Shown: positions 53,941-62,901 of the stretch, in pieces
Position numbering within the stretch: position 1 is the stretch's first letter
Layout: each line of letters opens with the position of its first letter
NCBI RefSeq assembly: GCF_000698125.1
Contig: NZ_BAXA01000012.1
Location: 62,001 to 126,000 of the forward strand
Direction of reading: 5' to 3'
DNA: 64,000 nt
Source of the DNA: Geomicrobium sp. JCM 19038
GTDB lineage: Bacteria > Bacillota > Bacilli > Bacillales > Marinococcaceae
Notes under the pieces: model-generated
The model's input: the letters and a program-made list of their open reading frames with translations, nothing else
What the model was told of the DNA's origin: nothing
The model's database searches: none
Program-made: the position numbers and the translations under genes

Positions 53941-53971
53941 GTCTCGTACGAAAATGTACGAGGCTTTTTTT
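53941..53971 (+). terminator. Terminator after rhodanese gene
   Basis: The stem GTCTCGTAC/GTACGAGGC (53941-53949 with 53956-53964, one G-T pair) is followed by T7. Confidence 0.8.
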
Positions 53972-54044
53972 GTAAATTAGTAATGATGTGTGACAAAAAA
54001 TGTCGTATAATGGAACTAGTTAAGAAAAATGGAGCGATCGTCTT

Positions 54045-54749
54045 ATGAAACCAACCATTCTCGTAGTTGAAGATGACTATGAAATTGCTAGCATTATTCG
54101 CGATCATTTGCAATCAAAAGGCTTCCATGTAACGGTTGCAACAACAGGTATTGAAGGGTTTCAAGATTTTGAACGCGGGCTATTTGACTTAGTGATCGTT
54201 GATATAATGCTTCCTGAATTAAGTGGATTTGAGTTGTGCCAACGAATCCGATTAAAGAGCCAAGTCCCGTTGCTCATTTTAAGCGCCAAGATGAGTAATG
54301 ATGATAAAGTTCGCGGGCTTAATATTGGGGCAGATGATTACATGACTAAGCCTTTTTCATTGCATGAGTTAACTGCGCGAGTACAAGCGCAAATTCGCAA
54401 ACATTCGCGATATAGAGAAAAGTATAAACAGAAACGCATGCTATTTGGTACTGATTATGTCGTGGACCATCAAGCGAATCAACTTTTCTTCCAAAATGAA
54501 GAAGTGTCGTTAACGCCAAAAGAATTTGAAATATTATTGTTGTTCGTGAAAAATCCTAACAAAATGTTTGCCAAAAAAGAAATTTACCGGCTTGTGTGGC
54601 ATGAAGACTGTGATGACGAACAGACGGTAACTGTACATATGAAAGGATTAAGAGACAAGTTAAACGAAGACAAAAAGAACCCTAAATACATCGAAACCGT
54701 ATGGGGAAGCGGTTATCGCTTCATCGGAGAAGTCAAGTATGAAAATTAG
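54045..54749 (+). CDS. OmpR/PhoB-family response regulator
   Basis: This is a 234-residue regulator with a receiver domain (acid pocket VVEDD, phosphoacceptor Asp53 in VIVDIMLPE, Lys in MTKPFSLHE) and a winged-helix output domain (LTPKEFEILLLFVKN, ETVWGSGYRFIG). It pairs with the histidine kinase that overlaps its 3' end by 11 bp. A TATAAT at 54006-54011 probably belongs to its promoter, though no good -35 box is present. The regulon is unknown; the lipoprotein gene downstream is in the same operon. Confidence 0.92.
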   Translation: MKPTILVVEDDYEIASIIRDHLQSKGFHVTVATTGIEGFQDFERGLFDLVIVDIMLPELSGFELCQRIRLKSQVPLLILSAKMSNDDKVRGLNIGADDYMTKPFSLHELTARVQAQIRKHSRYREKYKQKRMLFGTDYVVDHQANQLFFQNEEVSLTPKEFEILLLFVKNPNKMFAKKEIYRLVWHEDCDDEQTVTVHMKGLRDKLNEDKKNPKYIETVWGSGYRFIGEVKYEN

Positions 54750-56205
54750 AACTTGGCTTTTCTTGTCTTTGATTTTTGTTATGGTCATCCCTTCGCTTGC
54801 CGTCTATTCATTGTATTCGCTTTTAACGAATTGGAATGAACAACAAAGCTTGGACGAGTATTTAGACTTTATTTCCACGTATCGAGAAATTAAAGAACCT
54901 CTTCAAAACCCTGATCTCTACACTTTCCATCCGACCATTCATGAATCCCTTCAAGAAACTATAGAACACGTCGCACAAATTACGCTTTATCGAAATGATG
55001 GTTATGTTGTCTATGAAACAACGTCAGATACGATCGGGACGAGGCAAGCAGAATTAAGAGATCTATATGATGGTTTATTTGAAGGGAATATGACGTACCG
55101 TTATTTCACAATTAAAGAGCCGGTATTTGTGAATGAAGAGATTGTCGGGTTTTATGAAGTAAGTATGCAAAGAGACGACCGCGTTGAATACGTTCAATCA
55201 CGTTCTACATCAATACTTGTATTAAGTACAGCTGTGTTTTTCTTAACGGGATTACTCGTATGGATTCAAATCAATCGTAGAATTAACAAACCGATCAAGT
55301 ATTTAAAAAATGACATGAACCAATTTGTCTTACACCCTAAGAAGATGACGACGTTAGCACATCCCAAAAACGATGAGATCGGTGACTTAATTAAGCATTT
55401 TAATTATATGAAACAAGAGGTCATACACGCGCGTGAAGAGATCCTTCGAGAGCAAAAGGAAAAGGAAATGATGACGGCAGCGCTGTCACACGATTTAAAA
55501 ACACCGCTTACTTCTGTGATGGCGTATACAGAATCGATGCAACAAAGAGCGCTTACGAAGTCGGAAACCGATCACTACTTAACAATTATTCGAAATAAGT
55601 CGATACAGATGCAACGATTAATTGAAGACATACATACATTTACACTACTAAAAAACCAGCAGTCTGTTGAACAGAAAGTAACTGTTAACGGGCAAGAATT
55701 TTTTGAAATGCTCGTAGACGGTTATGATGAGCTTGCGAGTCAACATGGAATTAATCTTCAAAAAGAAGTGAAAACCTTTGATAGTTTTGATGTACAAGTG
55801 AACCATATGATGCGTCTAGTCGATAATTTAGTATCGAATGCAATTCGTTACACCCCCTCTACAGGCAAACTATACATCGGTATTTATGATCAACAATTGC
55901 CATCGTGGTTGTACAAACCGATTGACGTGAATTTCTCCACGCACGGGGTGTTAATCGTTCAAAATGACGGAGCAACAATTTCTGAACAAGAAAGCAAGAA
56001 GATCTTCGAGGCTTTTTATCAAAGTGAAGAAAGTCGAACGAAAAAAGCAGGACAACATTCAGGGTTAGGGTTGAGTGTTGCAAAGATGATTACCGAAAAT
56101 CACGGTGGAGACATTCAATTTATTCCAGTACCTAACAAAGGAACAATCTTAATGAGTACGTTTGTAAAAAGGAAGGATTACGATGAAAAAAACGTTGATG
56201 AGTAG
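54739..56205 (+). CDS. Two-component sensor histidine kinase
   Basis: This is a 488-residue membrane kinase. TM1 spans residues 4-26, an extracytoplasmic sensor of about 130 residues follows, and TM2 (ILVLSTAVFFLTGLLVWIQI) is followed by HAMP, then the phospho-His in MTAALSHDLKTPLTSV. The ATPase has the N box DNLVSNAIRYTP and G box SGLGLSVAKMI. The signal is unknown. It overlaps both the response regulator gene upstream and the lipoprotein gene downstream (23 bp), suggesting tightly coupled synthesis of the three. Confidence 0.92.
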   Translation: MKIRTWLFLSLIFVMVIPSLAVYSLYSLLTNWNEQQSLDEYLDFISTYREIKEPLQNPDLYTFHPTIHESLQETIEHVAQITLYRNDGYVVYETTSDTIGTRQAELRDLYDGLFEGNMTYRYFTIKEPVFVNEEIVGFYEVSMQRDDRVEYVQSRSTSILVLSTAVFFLTGLLVWIQINRRINKPIKYLKNDMNQFVLHPKKMTTLAHPKNDEIGDLIKHFNYMKQEVIHAREEILREQKEKEMMTAALSHDLKTPLTSVMAYTESMQQRALTKSETDHYLTIIRNKSIQMQRLIEDIHTFTLLKNQQSVEQKVTVNGQEFFEMLVDGYDELASQHGINLQKEVKTFDSFDVQVNHMMRLVDNLVSNAIRYTPSTGKLYIGIYDQQLPSWLYKPIDVNFSTHGVLIVQNDGATISEQESKKIFEAFYQSEESRTKKAGQHSGLGLSVAKMITENHGGDIQFIPVPNKGTILMSTFVKRKDYDEKNVDE

Positions 56206-57148
56206 TTTATTGCTTGGAAGTGTGTGCATGTTGTTCGGTTGTCAGACGCAATTTTCGCCTCAAGAAATTGTTGCAAATGCAGCAGAAACTCACCAACAAC
56301 CGGATCAATTTTATATTGAATCAAAAATTATTTACGAAGGTGAAGAAGCAATTAATTTGTTTGAATGGCGAAATCAAGATTATTACCGCATAAACATTGT
56401 AGAATCTTTAGGACAGACGGTTACGATCGAGAATCCTGAGCAGAGCTTAACGTATCTAGAAGATGAAAACATTGCGCTCATATCGAACAATCACGGGGAA
56501 ATTGTCGATGAAGTTCATTATTTGAATGATTTTTATCAGCTTGACGATCTGTATGACTTAGATTTTAAGCTCGTTGATGAGGACGAGTGGAATGGTCGTG
56601 ATGCCTATCACCTATTATTAGAAGGAGCAGATGAACAAGTCAAACTTGTCGTCGATCAATCAACGTGGATGATTCTAATGTGGGAACGCGGACCATTGCG
56701 CACAGAGATTATTAAGTTCGAGACGAACCCTGACTTTGATGGGGTATTTGATTTTGAAGTTCCAACGAGTGCAGAAGTGTTGCATTTAGATCACGAACAA
56801 AATGTGCTAACACCTGAAGAAGCACAACAACTATTTTCATCTGATGTGAGACTGCTTACTGACGATTATGAGCTATGGGAAATCTATGTGTTAAGCGAAG
56901 AAGAAGTAATGCTTGAATACTTTAAAGATCAATCGCCCTATGTCGTCATGACGATTGGCGAAACGCAAAATGATACGGTCGTTGAAAACAATGAGCTGAT
57001 CGATCAACTAGAACTATTTACGACGGTTGACGTTTATGAGTTGCCTGGTGAGACGTTCGTATTAACGTTTGAAGATGAAGGTAATTATTATGAAGTGTTT
57101 GCAGAAGATGCGAACGTTACCGTTGATGATTTAATCGCCTTTATCTAA
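56183..57148 (+). CDS. LolA-like lipoprotein linked to the two-component system
   Basis: This is a 321-residue lipoprotein. The signal ends LLFGC (Cys20). The mature part has two or so repeats of antiparallel strands with alternating hydrophobic residues (QFYIESKIIYEGEEAINLFE, HLLLEGADEQVKLVVDQSTW, GVFDFEVPTSAEV), like the LolA/LolB or MucB-type lipoprotein fold seen in Bacillus YdcC-like sporulation proteins. The C-terminal third is acidic. Because it is overlapped by the kinase gene, it may serve as an accessory sensor or be a target of the pathway; this is inference. Fold assignment is tentative. Confidence 0.6.
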   Translation: MKKTLMSSLLLGSVCMLFGCQTQFSPQEIVANAAETHQQPDQFYIESKIIYEGEEAINLFEWRNQDYYRINIVESLGQTVTIENPEQSLTYLEDENIALISNNHGEIVDEVHYLNDFYQLDDLYDLDFKLVDEDEWNGRDAYHLLLEGADEQVKLVVDQSTWMILMWERGPLRTEIIKFETNPDFDGVFDFEVPTSAEVLHLDHEQNVLTPEEAQQLFSSDVRLLTDDYELWEIYVLSEEEVMLEYFKDQSPYVVMTIGETQNDTVVENNELIDQLELFTTVDVYELPGETFVLTFEDEGNYYEVFAEDANVTVDDLIAFI

Positions 57149-57278
57149 TCTCTATATAGCTTAAATGAAGAATAATCTTTAATTCCTCCTCATATAGTGC
57201 ATGTAGTGTGCTTGATTATGAATCGGTAATGATTCATTTCAATTGTTTAGAAAAACTCAAAGCAGGGAGTGTTTCTGA

Positions 57279-58234
57279 TTGTCAATTCAAGCGTTTCCGT
57301 ATAAACGTGCACTTGTTACTGGAGGAGGAGGGTTTGTTGGAAGTCACCTCGTAGAAGAGTTGTTGAATTTAGACGTTGAAGTGATTTGCTTGGACAATTT
57401 TAGTGCAGGAAAAAAGAAGAACCTGTCTACATTTGATACGCATCCGTTATTAACAGTCGTAAAGTCAGATGTGACGGATTTTGATCATATGTCTCGGTTC
57501 TTTAAAGATGTGGACGTTGTTTTCACCAGGCGGTATCCAAAAATACCGTCTGTATGAAAAACCCTCGTCTTGATTTAAAAATAAATGCCGAAGGAACCTT
57601 TAACGTATTAGAAGCATCACGCATTCATGCGGTAAAAAAGGTCGTTCATGCGTCAACGGGCTCCGTCTATGGTGAGCCCGTTTATTTTCCAGAAGATGAA
57701 GCGCATCCGACCAATCCTGTTTCGTTTTATGGAACAAGCAAACTCGCAGCGGAGAAATACTGTTCTGTATTCAAAAATTTATACGATATGGACATTTCAG
57801 TCTTGCGGTATTTTCACGTATATGGACCAAGGCAAGAGGATAATGATGACGGAGGAGTTGTCTCAATATTCATACGAAGGGTATTGGCTGACCAACCGCC
57901 AGTCATTTTCGGGGATGGAAAACAGCTACGTTCGTTTACATTCGTTAAAGATGTCGTAAAAGCGAATATTCTTCTTGCTACGAAAAAAGAGACGAATGGA
58001 GAAGTCTACAATTGTGCTTCAGGCTTGAAGATTACGATTCAACAATTAGCAGACCTCGTCTTAGAGCGATTCAAAAGAACAGATCTTACGGTTGAATATT
58101 CTGGTTGGAAGCCTGGTGACATTCGTTATTTTGAGATCGACAACAGCAAAATCAAAAACTTAGGCATGGACTTTTCTTGGGGTTTTGAAGATGGTGTTGA
58201 TGAAACGATTAAATGGATGAAAGACAATAAGTAA
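57279..58234 (+). pseudogene. NAD-dependent sugar epimerase/dehydratase (extended SDR), frameshifted (likely sequence error)
   Basis: This is a 318-residue (restored) nucleotide-sugar epimerase-type SDR. It shows the NAD motif VTGGGGFVGSHLVEEL, DNFSAGKKKNL, then after the break STGSVYGEPV, catalytic Tyr-x3-Lys in FYGTSKLAAEKYC, RYFHVYGPRQ and the C-terminal GWKPGDIRYFEIDN. The frame breaks at about 57521: adding one T (GTTTTCACC to GTTTTTCACC) gives VFHQAVSKNTVCMKNPRLD. It is similar in type to YtcB and UDP-glucose 4-epimerases. The start is TTG after AGGGAGTG. It leads a cluster of three glycosyltransferases, so it probably makes their sugar donor. Confidence 0.85.
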
Positions 58235-58259
58235 TGAATCTTCGTTCGAGGAGGTTTTT

Positions 58260-59264
58260 ATGAGAGTCTTGCACCTTCCTTATGGCATAGGCATGAGTAC
58301 GATGGCAAAGGCTTTGCGTACAAAAGGAATTGACGCACAGTCTTGGAGTCTTAGAACGCATCATTATGCGTACATGGCTGATGAGCGGATCCATTTTGAT
58401 CAATATAAACCTGAAGAAGAAGAGGAAAAGCGTGAAGCTTACTTGCAAAAAGCACTCAAAGAATTCGATGTGTTCCATTTCCATTTTGGTGAGAGTTTCT
58501 TTCCAGACCGTCGTGATCTAGACACAATCAAAAAAGCGAATAAAAAAATGATTGTGCACCACAGAGGTTCTGAAGTGCGGATGTTAAAGAAAGCACAAAG
58601 CTATAACAACCCATATGTACGCGTGAAAAAGTCTTGGCCTGAAGAAAAGGTCAAAAGCAATTTAGAGTTTCTATCGCACTATTTTGATCAAGCAATTGTT
58701 AATGATTATGAGCTTTATTATTACGTTGAGCCTTATTACAAATCCATTCATGTTGTTCCTCACACGATGGATCTAAGTAAATATACGCCGGCCTATCCGA
58801 AGAATCATGAGCGTCCACTTGTCGTACACGCACCTTCACGGCGAGATACGAAAGGAACACAATATGTGCTTCCAGTGCTAGAAAAGCTAAAAGATGAAGG
58901 GGTTGCGTTTGATTACGAGCTTGTAGAAGGAAAGTCACATGAAGAAGCATTAGACATTTACAAAAAAGCTACGGTAATTGTCGATCAATTGCAGTTAGGG
59001 GCGTACGGTCATTTAAGTATGGAAGCGATGGCGCTCGGAAAACCTGTCATTTGTTACATTCGAGACGATCTTGTTAAGAAGTATCCTAAAGATATGCCAA
59101 TCGTGTCAGCTGATCCGAAAAACTTTGAAACCGTGCTTCGTTCTTTCCTTAAAAATAGTGACCAATATCAAGCAATTGGAAGAGCTGGGCGTAGTTATGC
59201 TGAGCATTACCATAGCTTTGACAGTGTTGCCAATAAGCTGATTACCATTTACAACAAGCTATAG
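58260..59264 (+). CDS. GT4-type glycosyltransferase, first of three tandem paralogues
   Basis: This is a 334-residue GT-B enzyme. The N-terminus MRVLHLPYGIGMSTMAKALR, EFDVFHFHFGESF and VHHRGSEVRML define the group; the donor-side half has VVHAPSRRDTKGTQYVLPVL, VIVDQLQLGAYGHLSMEAMA and LGKPVICYIRDD with the family Glu. It is soluble, probably membrane-associated. It shares length and all motifs with the next two genes, indicating tandem duplication. It lies 25 bp after the epimerase, with GAGGAGG as ribosome binding site. It likely adds a sugar to a surface or spore polymer; acceptor unknown. Confidence 0.85.
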   Translation: MRVLHLPYGIGMSTMAKALRTKGIDAQSWSLRTHHYAYMADERIHFDQYKPEEEEEKREAYLQKALKEFDVFHFHFGESFFPDRRDLDTIKKANKKMIVHHRGSEVRMLKKAQSYNNPYVRVKKSWPEEKVKSNLEFLSHYFDQAIVNDYELYYYVEPYYKSIHVVPHTMDLSKYTPAYPKNHERPLVVHAPSRRDTKGTQYVLPVLEKLKDEGVAFDYELVEGKSHEEALDIYKKATVIVDQLQLGAYGHLSMEAMALGKPVICYIRDDLVKKYPKDMPIVSADPKNFETVLRSFLKNSDQYQAIGRAGRSYAEHYHSFDSVANKLITIYNKL

Positions 59265-59277
59265 GAGGACGGTTTTC

Positions 59278-60279
59278 ATGAAGGTTTTGCATATGCCTAG
59301 TGGTTCAGATATTAGCATGCTTGCAAAACAGATGCGTGCTCTCGGTGTAGATGCAACATCGGCTAGTTTTAGTTCGAAAGATCTTTACGGTTATCGTGCA
59401 GACCGGAATCTAAATGTCGACCAGTTTCCACCAGAAGAAAAGAAAGCCAAGATTGAGCAAATCTTTCAAGAAGCGATGAATGAGTTTGACGTGTTTCATT
59501 TTCATTTTGGTAAGACGTTCAATTCAAAATCAGACATTGCAATTCTAAAAAGCAAAGGTAAGAAAATGATTGCTCACCACCGTGGTTCAGAAGTACGTCT
59601 CTTATCTTTGGCTCAGAAGAATAACCGTTTCGCTTCAATAAAATCGAAATGGCCTGAAGAAACGGTTCATAAGTATGTTCGCCGATTGTCTGCGTCGATT
59701 GACCACGCAATCGTACCGGATTATGAAATGCTCCCTTACGTTGAGCCTTATTACAAACATGTGCACGTCGTTTTGCGCGCTATCGACGTGTCAACGTATA
59801 CACCGGTTTATCCGAAAGAAACGGATAAACCGGTTGTCGTTCATGCACCTTCGCACCACGAAATTAAAGGCACACCATTCGTTTTAGAAGCGGTAGAGCA
59901 ATTAAAACAAGAAGGATTAGACTTTGAGTTTAGAAAGATTGAGAACCTTTCCCACGAAGAAGCAATGAAAGCTTACCAAAAAGCAACGGTCGTTATTGAT
60001 CAACTACGAATTGGGAGCTATGCAAATTTAACGATGGAATCAATGGCTTTAGGTAAGCCGGTCATTTGTTACATCCGAGAAGACTTAGTCTCTAAATTTC
60101 CCGGGAAATTGCCGATTATCAACGCTAATCCTGATACATTGACTTCAGTGTTGCGAAACTTTCTGACTAAGAACAATGATTGGAATAAAATTGGTAAAGA
60201 AAGTCGTGCTTACGTTGAGCAATATCATCATGTTGAGCGTATTGCAAAACAGATGATCGACATTTATAAATTGCTGTAA
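59278..60279 (+). CDS. GT4-type glycosyltransferase, second of three tandem paralogues
   Basis: This is a 333-residue paralogue of the flanking genes. It starts MKVLHMPSGSDISMLAKQMR, with EFDVFHFHFGKTF, IAHHRGSEVRLL, VVHAPSHHEIKGTPFVLEAV, VVIDQLRIGSYANLTMESMA and LGKPVICYIRED. Position-specific differences (SRRDTKGT in copy 1 against SHHEIKGT in copies 2 and 3) suggest distinct acceptor or donor choice. It begins 13 bp after copy 1 with AGGAGGA as ribosome binding site. Confidence 0.85.
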   Translation: MKVLHMPSGSDISMLAKQMRALGVDATSASFSSKDLYGYRADRNLNVDQFPPEEKKAKIEQIFQEAMNEFDVFHFHFGKTFNSKSDIAILKSKGKKMIAHHRGSEVRLLSLAQKNNRFASIKSKWPEETVHKYVRRLSASIDHAIVPDYEMLPYVEPYYKHVHVVLRAIDVSTYTPVYPKETDKPVVVHAPSHHEIKGTPFVLEAVEQLKQEGLDFEFRKIENLSHEEAMKAYQKATVVIDQLRIGSYANLTMESMALGKPVICYIREDLVSKFPGKLPIINANPDTLTSVLRNFLTKNNDWNKIGKESRAYVEQYHHVERIAKQMIDIYKLL

Positions 60280-60291
60280 TAGGAGGGCGCT

Positions 60292-61296
60292 TTGAAGGTC
60301 TTACACTTACCGTATGGAGCAGGTATCGCATCATTATCTGAAGCGTTGCGAGTAATTGGCGTCCATGCGGAATCGTGCAGCTTCTATTCTACGAATACGT
60401 ACAACGACCTAGCTGATTACAAATTAAATTTAGATCGTCTATCGAAAGTCAAAAAAGAAGAGAAGTTAAAGCAATTTTTTGAGTATGCAAAGACAACGTA
60501 TGATGTCTTTCATTTTCATTTCGGTGAGACGTTCCATCCGATGTTTCTAGATGTAAAAGAATTAAACGAAAAAGGAAAAAAAGTTGTGGTTCACCATCGT
60601 GGTTCCGAAGTGAGAAGGCTCTCGATTGCTCGTCTGAATAACCCTGATGTGGTTGTGAAAAAAGAATGGTCAGAGCAACGAATGAAAAAGCGTCTTCAAA
60701 CATTGTCCAAATATGTAAAAGTTGCGATCGTAAACGATCTTGAACTCGTACAGTATGTTGCAGATTACTATGAACGAGTAGAGGTTGTTCCTCATGCGTT
60801 GAATCATCACAAGATTAGTCATTCCTTCCCTAATGAAAACGACGTACCTATGATTGTTCATGCACCGAGCCATCATGAAATTAAAGGTACCGCTGAAATC
60901 GAAGCTACGATTCGACGCTTACGAGACGAGGGATATGAACTTAATTATCAACGACTTGAGCATAAGACACGTGAAGAAGTAGTAAGAGAATTAGCTGAAG
61001 CAACGATTGTGATTGATCAACTGAAGATCGGTACGTATGCGAATTTAACGATGGAAGCGATGGCTTCTGGAAAACCTGTGATTTGCTTCATTCACGAACA
61101 ATACCGAAAGTCTTACCCAAATCAGTTACCAATCGTTCAAGCAACGATCGACACGATCTACGATGTGCTTATAGATTTGTTGCGACGTCAATCGGAGTGG
61201 GCTCAAATCGGGCAACAATCCCGAAACTATGTGGAGCAGTTTCATAGTTATTCGGTTGTAGCGAATAAGCTAAAAAAAATCTACGAAACGCTTTAA
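60292..61296 (+). CDS. GT4-type glycosyltransferase, third of three tandem paralogues
   Basis: This is a 334-residue paralogue starting with TTG 12 bp after copy 2 (AGGAGGGCGC). It shows VLHLPYGAGIASLSEALRVI, TYDVFHFHFGETF, VVHHRGSEVRRLS, IVHAPSHHEIKGTAEIEATI, IVIDQLKIGTYANLTMEAMA and SGKPVICFIHEQ. It is more divergent than the others in the acceptor half (SKYVKVAIVNDLELVQYVAD). It is the last gene of the glycosylation cluster, with no terminator evident before the small membrane protein. Confidence 0.85.
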   Translation: MKVLHLPYGAGIASLSEALRVIGVHAESCSFYSTNTYNDLADYKLNLDRLSKVKKEEKLKQFFEYAKTTYDVFHFHFGETFHPMFLDVKELNEKGKKVVVHHRGSEVRRLSIARLNNPDVVVKKEWSEQRMKKRLQTLSKYVKVAIVNDLELVQYVADYYERVEVVPHALNHHKISHSFPNENDVPMIVHAPSHHEIKGTAEIEATIRRLRDEGYELNYQRLEHKTREEVVRELAEATIVIDQLKIGTYANLTMEAMASGKPVICFIHEQYRKSYPNQLPIVQATIDTIYDVLIDLLRRQSEWAQIGQQSRNYVEQFHSYSVVANKLKKIYETL

Positions 61297-61353
61297 TTCA
61301 TGAACGTCCCTTTTTGTTCATACACATGTGGTACGAAGGTGAGGGGCGTCAGG

Positions 61354-61497
61354 GTGATCTGGACATGGGTAGCAATGATTATTTTGTTATGGCTTCTCGG
61401 ATTTGGGTTTGAAGTTGGTGGTGTATGGATTCATGGTTTACTAGGAATTGTTGTTTTGTTAGTTGTCTTCCAAGTATTCCGTTATATAAAGCGTTAA
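61354..61497 (+). CDS. Small lmo0937-type membrane protein
   Basis: This is a 47-residue peptide with two membrane helices (WVAMIILLWLLGFGF and HGLLGIVVLLVVFQVF) joined by a Gly-rich turn and a basic end, the pattern of the lmo0937 family of tiny Firmicute membrane proteins of unknown function. The longer ORF from 61300 has no ribosome binding site; GTG 61354 follows AGGTGAGGGG and gives the usual family N-terminus. Confidence 0.65.
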   Translation: MIWTWVAMIILLWLLGFGFEVGGVWIHGLLGIVVLLVVFQVFRYIKR

Positions 61498-61509
61498 TCT
61501 TTGTTTAGG

Positions 61510-61532
61510 AGCTCCAGATTCGGAGCTTTTTC
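61510..61532 (+). terminator. Terminator
   Basis: The short stem AGCTCC/GGAGCT (61510-61515 with 61522-61527) is followed by TTTTTC. Confidence 0.65.
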
Positions 61533-61616
61533 TGATTTTGTAGTTTAATCTTTTAAAGAAGGGGAAACGTTATAATAAGAAACAAAAGTTTAATCTTTGT
61601 AGGAGGATGAGACATA

Positions 61617-61934
61617 ATGGGTAAATCAAAGTACGTATGGACATCAGCAATTGTAGCAACTGTCGCAGCAGGAGCAACTTATCTGGTAAAGAATCCTGAT
61701 AAAGGACGACAACTCATGGATGGTGCCAAATCAAGGTATCATAAGCTCGTTGGATCTGCCTCTGACAAAGGATCTGACATTCCATTAGAGCAACGAATTG
61801 GCAACCCAGATCCACTAGACATTAACGATAATGAAATGGTCGCTGAAGGGTCAACGTTCTCAGTCGATTATTATAATAAAGCACACGAAAATGATCCTGA
61901 ATACGAAACATCTTCTGAACAGAAGCCGCATTAG
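61617..61934 (+). CDS. Small membrane-anchored protein, unknown function
   Basis: This is a 105-residue protein: a short basic N-terminus, one hydrophobic segment (SAIVATVAAGATYLVKNP), then KGRQLMDGAKSRYHKL as in YtxH-like proteins, and an acidic, hydrophilic tail. No defined family was recognised. AGGAGGATGAGACATA precedes ATG, and a strong terminator starts at its stop codon. Confidence 0.6.
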   Translation: MGKSKYVWTSAIVATVAAGATYLVKNPDKGRQLMDGAKSRYHKLVGSASDKGSDIPLEQRIGNPDPLDINDNEMVAEGSTFSVDYYNKAHENDPEYETSSEQKPH

Positions 61935-61969
61935 AAGCAAGGAAATGAACCGTTTCCTTGCTTCTTTTT
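61934..61969 (+). terminator. Strong terminator
   Basis: A perfect 12-bp stem GAAGCAAGGAAA/TTTCCTTGCTTC (61934-61945 with 61953-61964) is followed by T5. Confidence 0.88.
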
Positions 61970-62041
61970 GCTAATATCGGTTATACTGCTGTTTACATGA
62001 TTTTTACACCCAAGATTACATAATGTTCGAGGTGTCAATCA

Positions 62042-62887
62042 GTGATAACAAACCATACGACAATTAGTACTGAAATGAAACGCATTGCAATCATTATATT
62101 TGGCGCGATCGCTGTAGCATTTGGTTTGAACTTTTTCTTAATCCCAGCAGATGTGTTTGCTAGCGGCTTAACAGGGGTTTCACAGTTTATAAGCGCCCTA
62201 TTTCCAATTTCAACAGGGATTGTTTTATTTCTCTTAAACATTCCTGTTGCCATTTTGGGTTGGTTAAAAGTCGGCCGATTGTTTACATTTTATAGTTTCT
62301 TGCACGTCGCGTTGACGTCATTTTTTTTAGAAGTGATTCCTGTACAAGCGTTAACGGAAGACATTATGCTGAACGCTGTTTTTGGTGGAATCATTGCCGC
62401 TATTGGTACGTCACTACCGCTTCGTTATGGTACTTCAGCTGGAGGGCTAGACATTATAGCGCTCGTCTTAGCACGAATGAGTGACCGTCCAATTGGCGTG
62501 TATTTCTTTATGTTAAATGCGCTGATCGTCATTACCGCAGGCTTTGTATTTAATTGGGAACAAGCGCTATTTACACTCGTGTCGATTTACGCTACGTCAA
62601 GAATTATGGACATGATTCATACACGTCACGTCAAATGTACAGCGTTTATCATTACGAAGAAAGCAGATGAACTTCGAGAGAAGATCCATGAGAATGTTAC
62701 AAGAGGTATAACACGAATGCCGGCTAAAGGTGGATTTGACTCAGAAGAAAAAGAAGTGCTCATGATCGTTATTACACGCTATGAACTATTCAAGTTACGA
62801 CAGATTACAGAAGAAACGGACCCTAAAGCGTTTACGAATATTGTACCAACTACAGAGATTGTCGGTTCATTTAGAAAAGATGATTAG
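62042..62887 (+). CDS. YitT-family membrane protein
   Basis: This is a 281-residue protein. Residues 10-200 contain five or six membrane helices with the YitT motifs FGLNFFLIPADVFASGLTGV, LNIPVAILGW and RYGTSAGGLDIIALVLARMS. The C-terminal 80 residues form the cytoplasmic DUF2179 domain (ITRMPAKGGFDSEEKEVLMI). Function is unknown, and several paralogues per Bacillus genome are common. GTG 62042 follows GAGGTG. The BsuPI-like gene follows 14 bp later. Confidence 0.87.
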   Translation: MITNHTTISTEMKRIAIIIFGAIAVAFGLNFFLIPADVFASGLTGVSQFISALFPISTGIVLFLLNIPVAILGWLKVGRLFTFYSFLHVALTSFFLEVIPVQALTEDIMLNAVFGGIIAAIGTSLPLRYGTSAGGLDIIALVLARMSDRPIGVYFFMLNALIVITAGFVFNWEQALFTLVSIYATSRIMDMIHTRHVKCTAFIITKKADELREKIHENVTRGITRMPAKGGFDSEEKEVLMIVITRYELFKLRQITEETDPKAFTNIVPTTEIVGSFRKDD

Positions 62888-62901
62888 TTGAGGTGGTCAT
62901 G

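Noticed and set aside
57191-57198. SigK-like -10 (CATATAGT) before the glycosylation cluster
   Set aside because: No matching -35 AC element at the expected distance; such octamers are common by chance.
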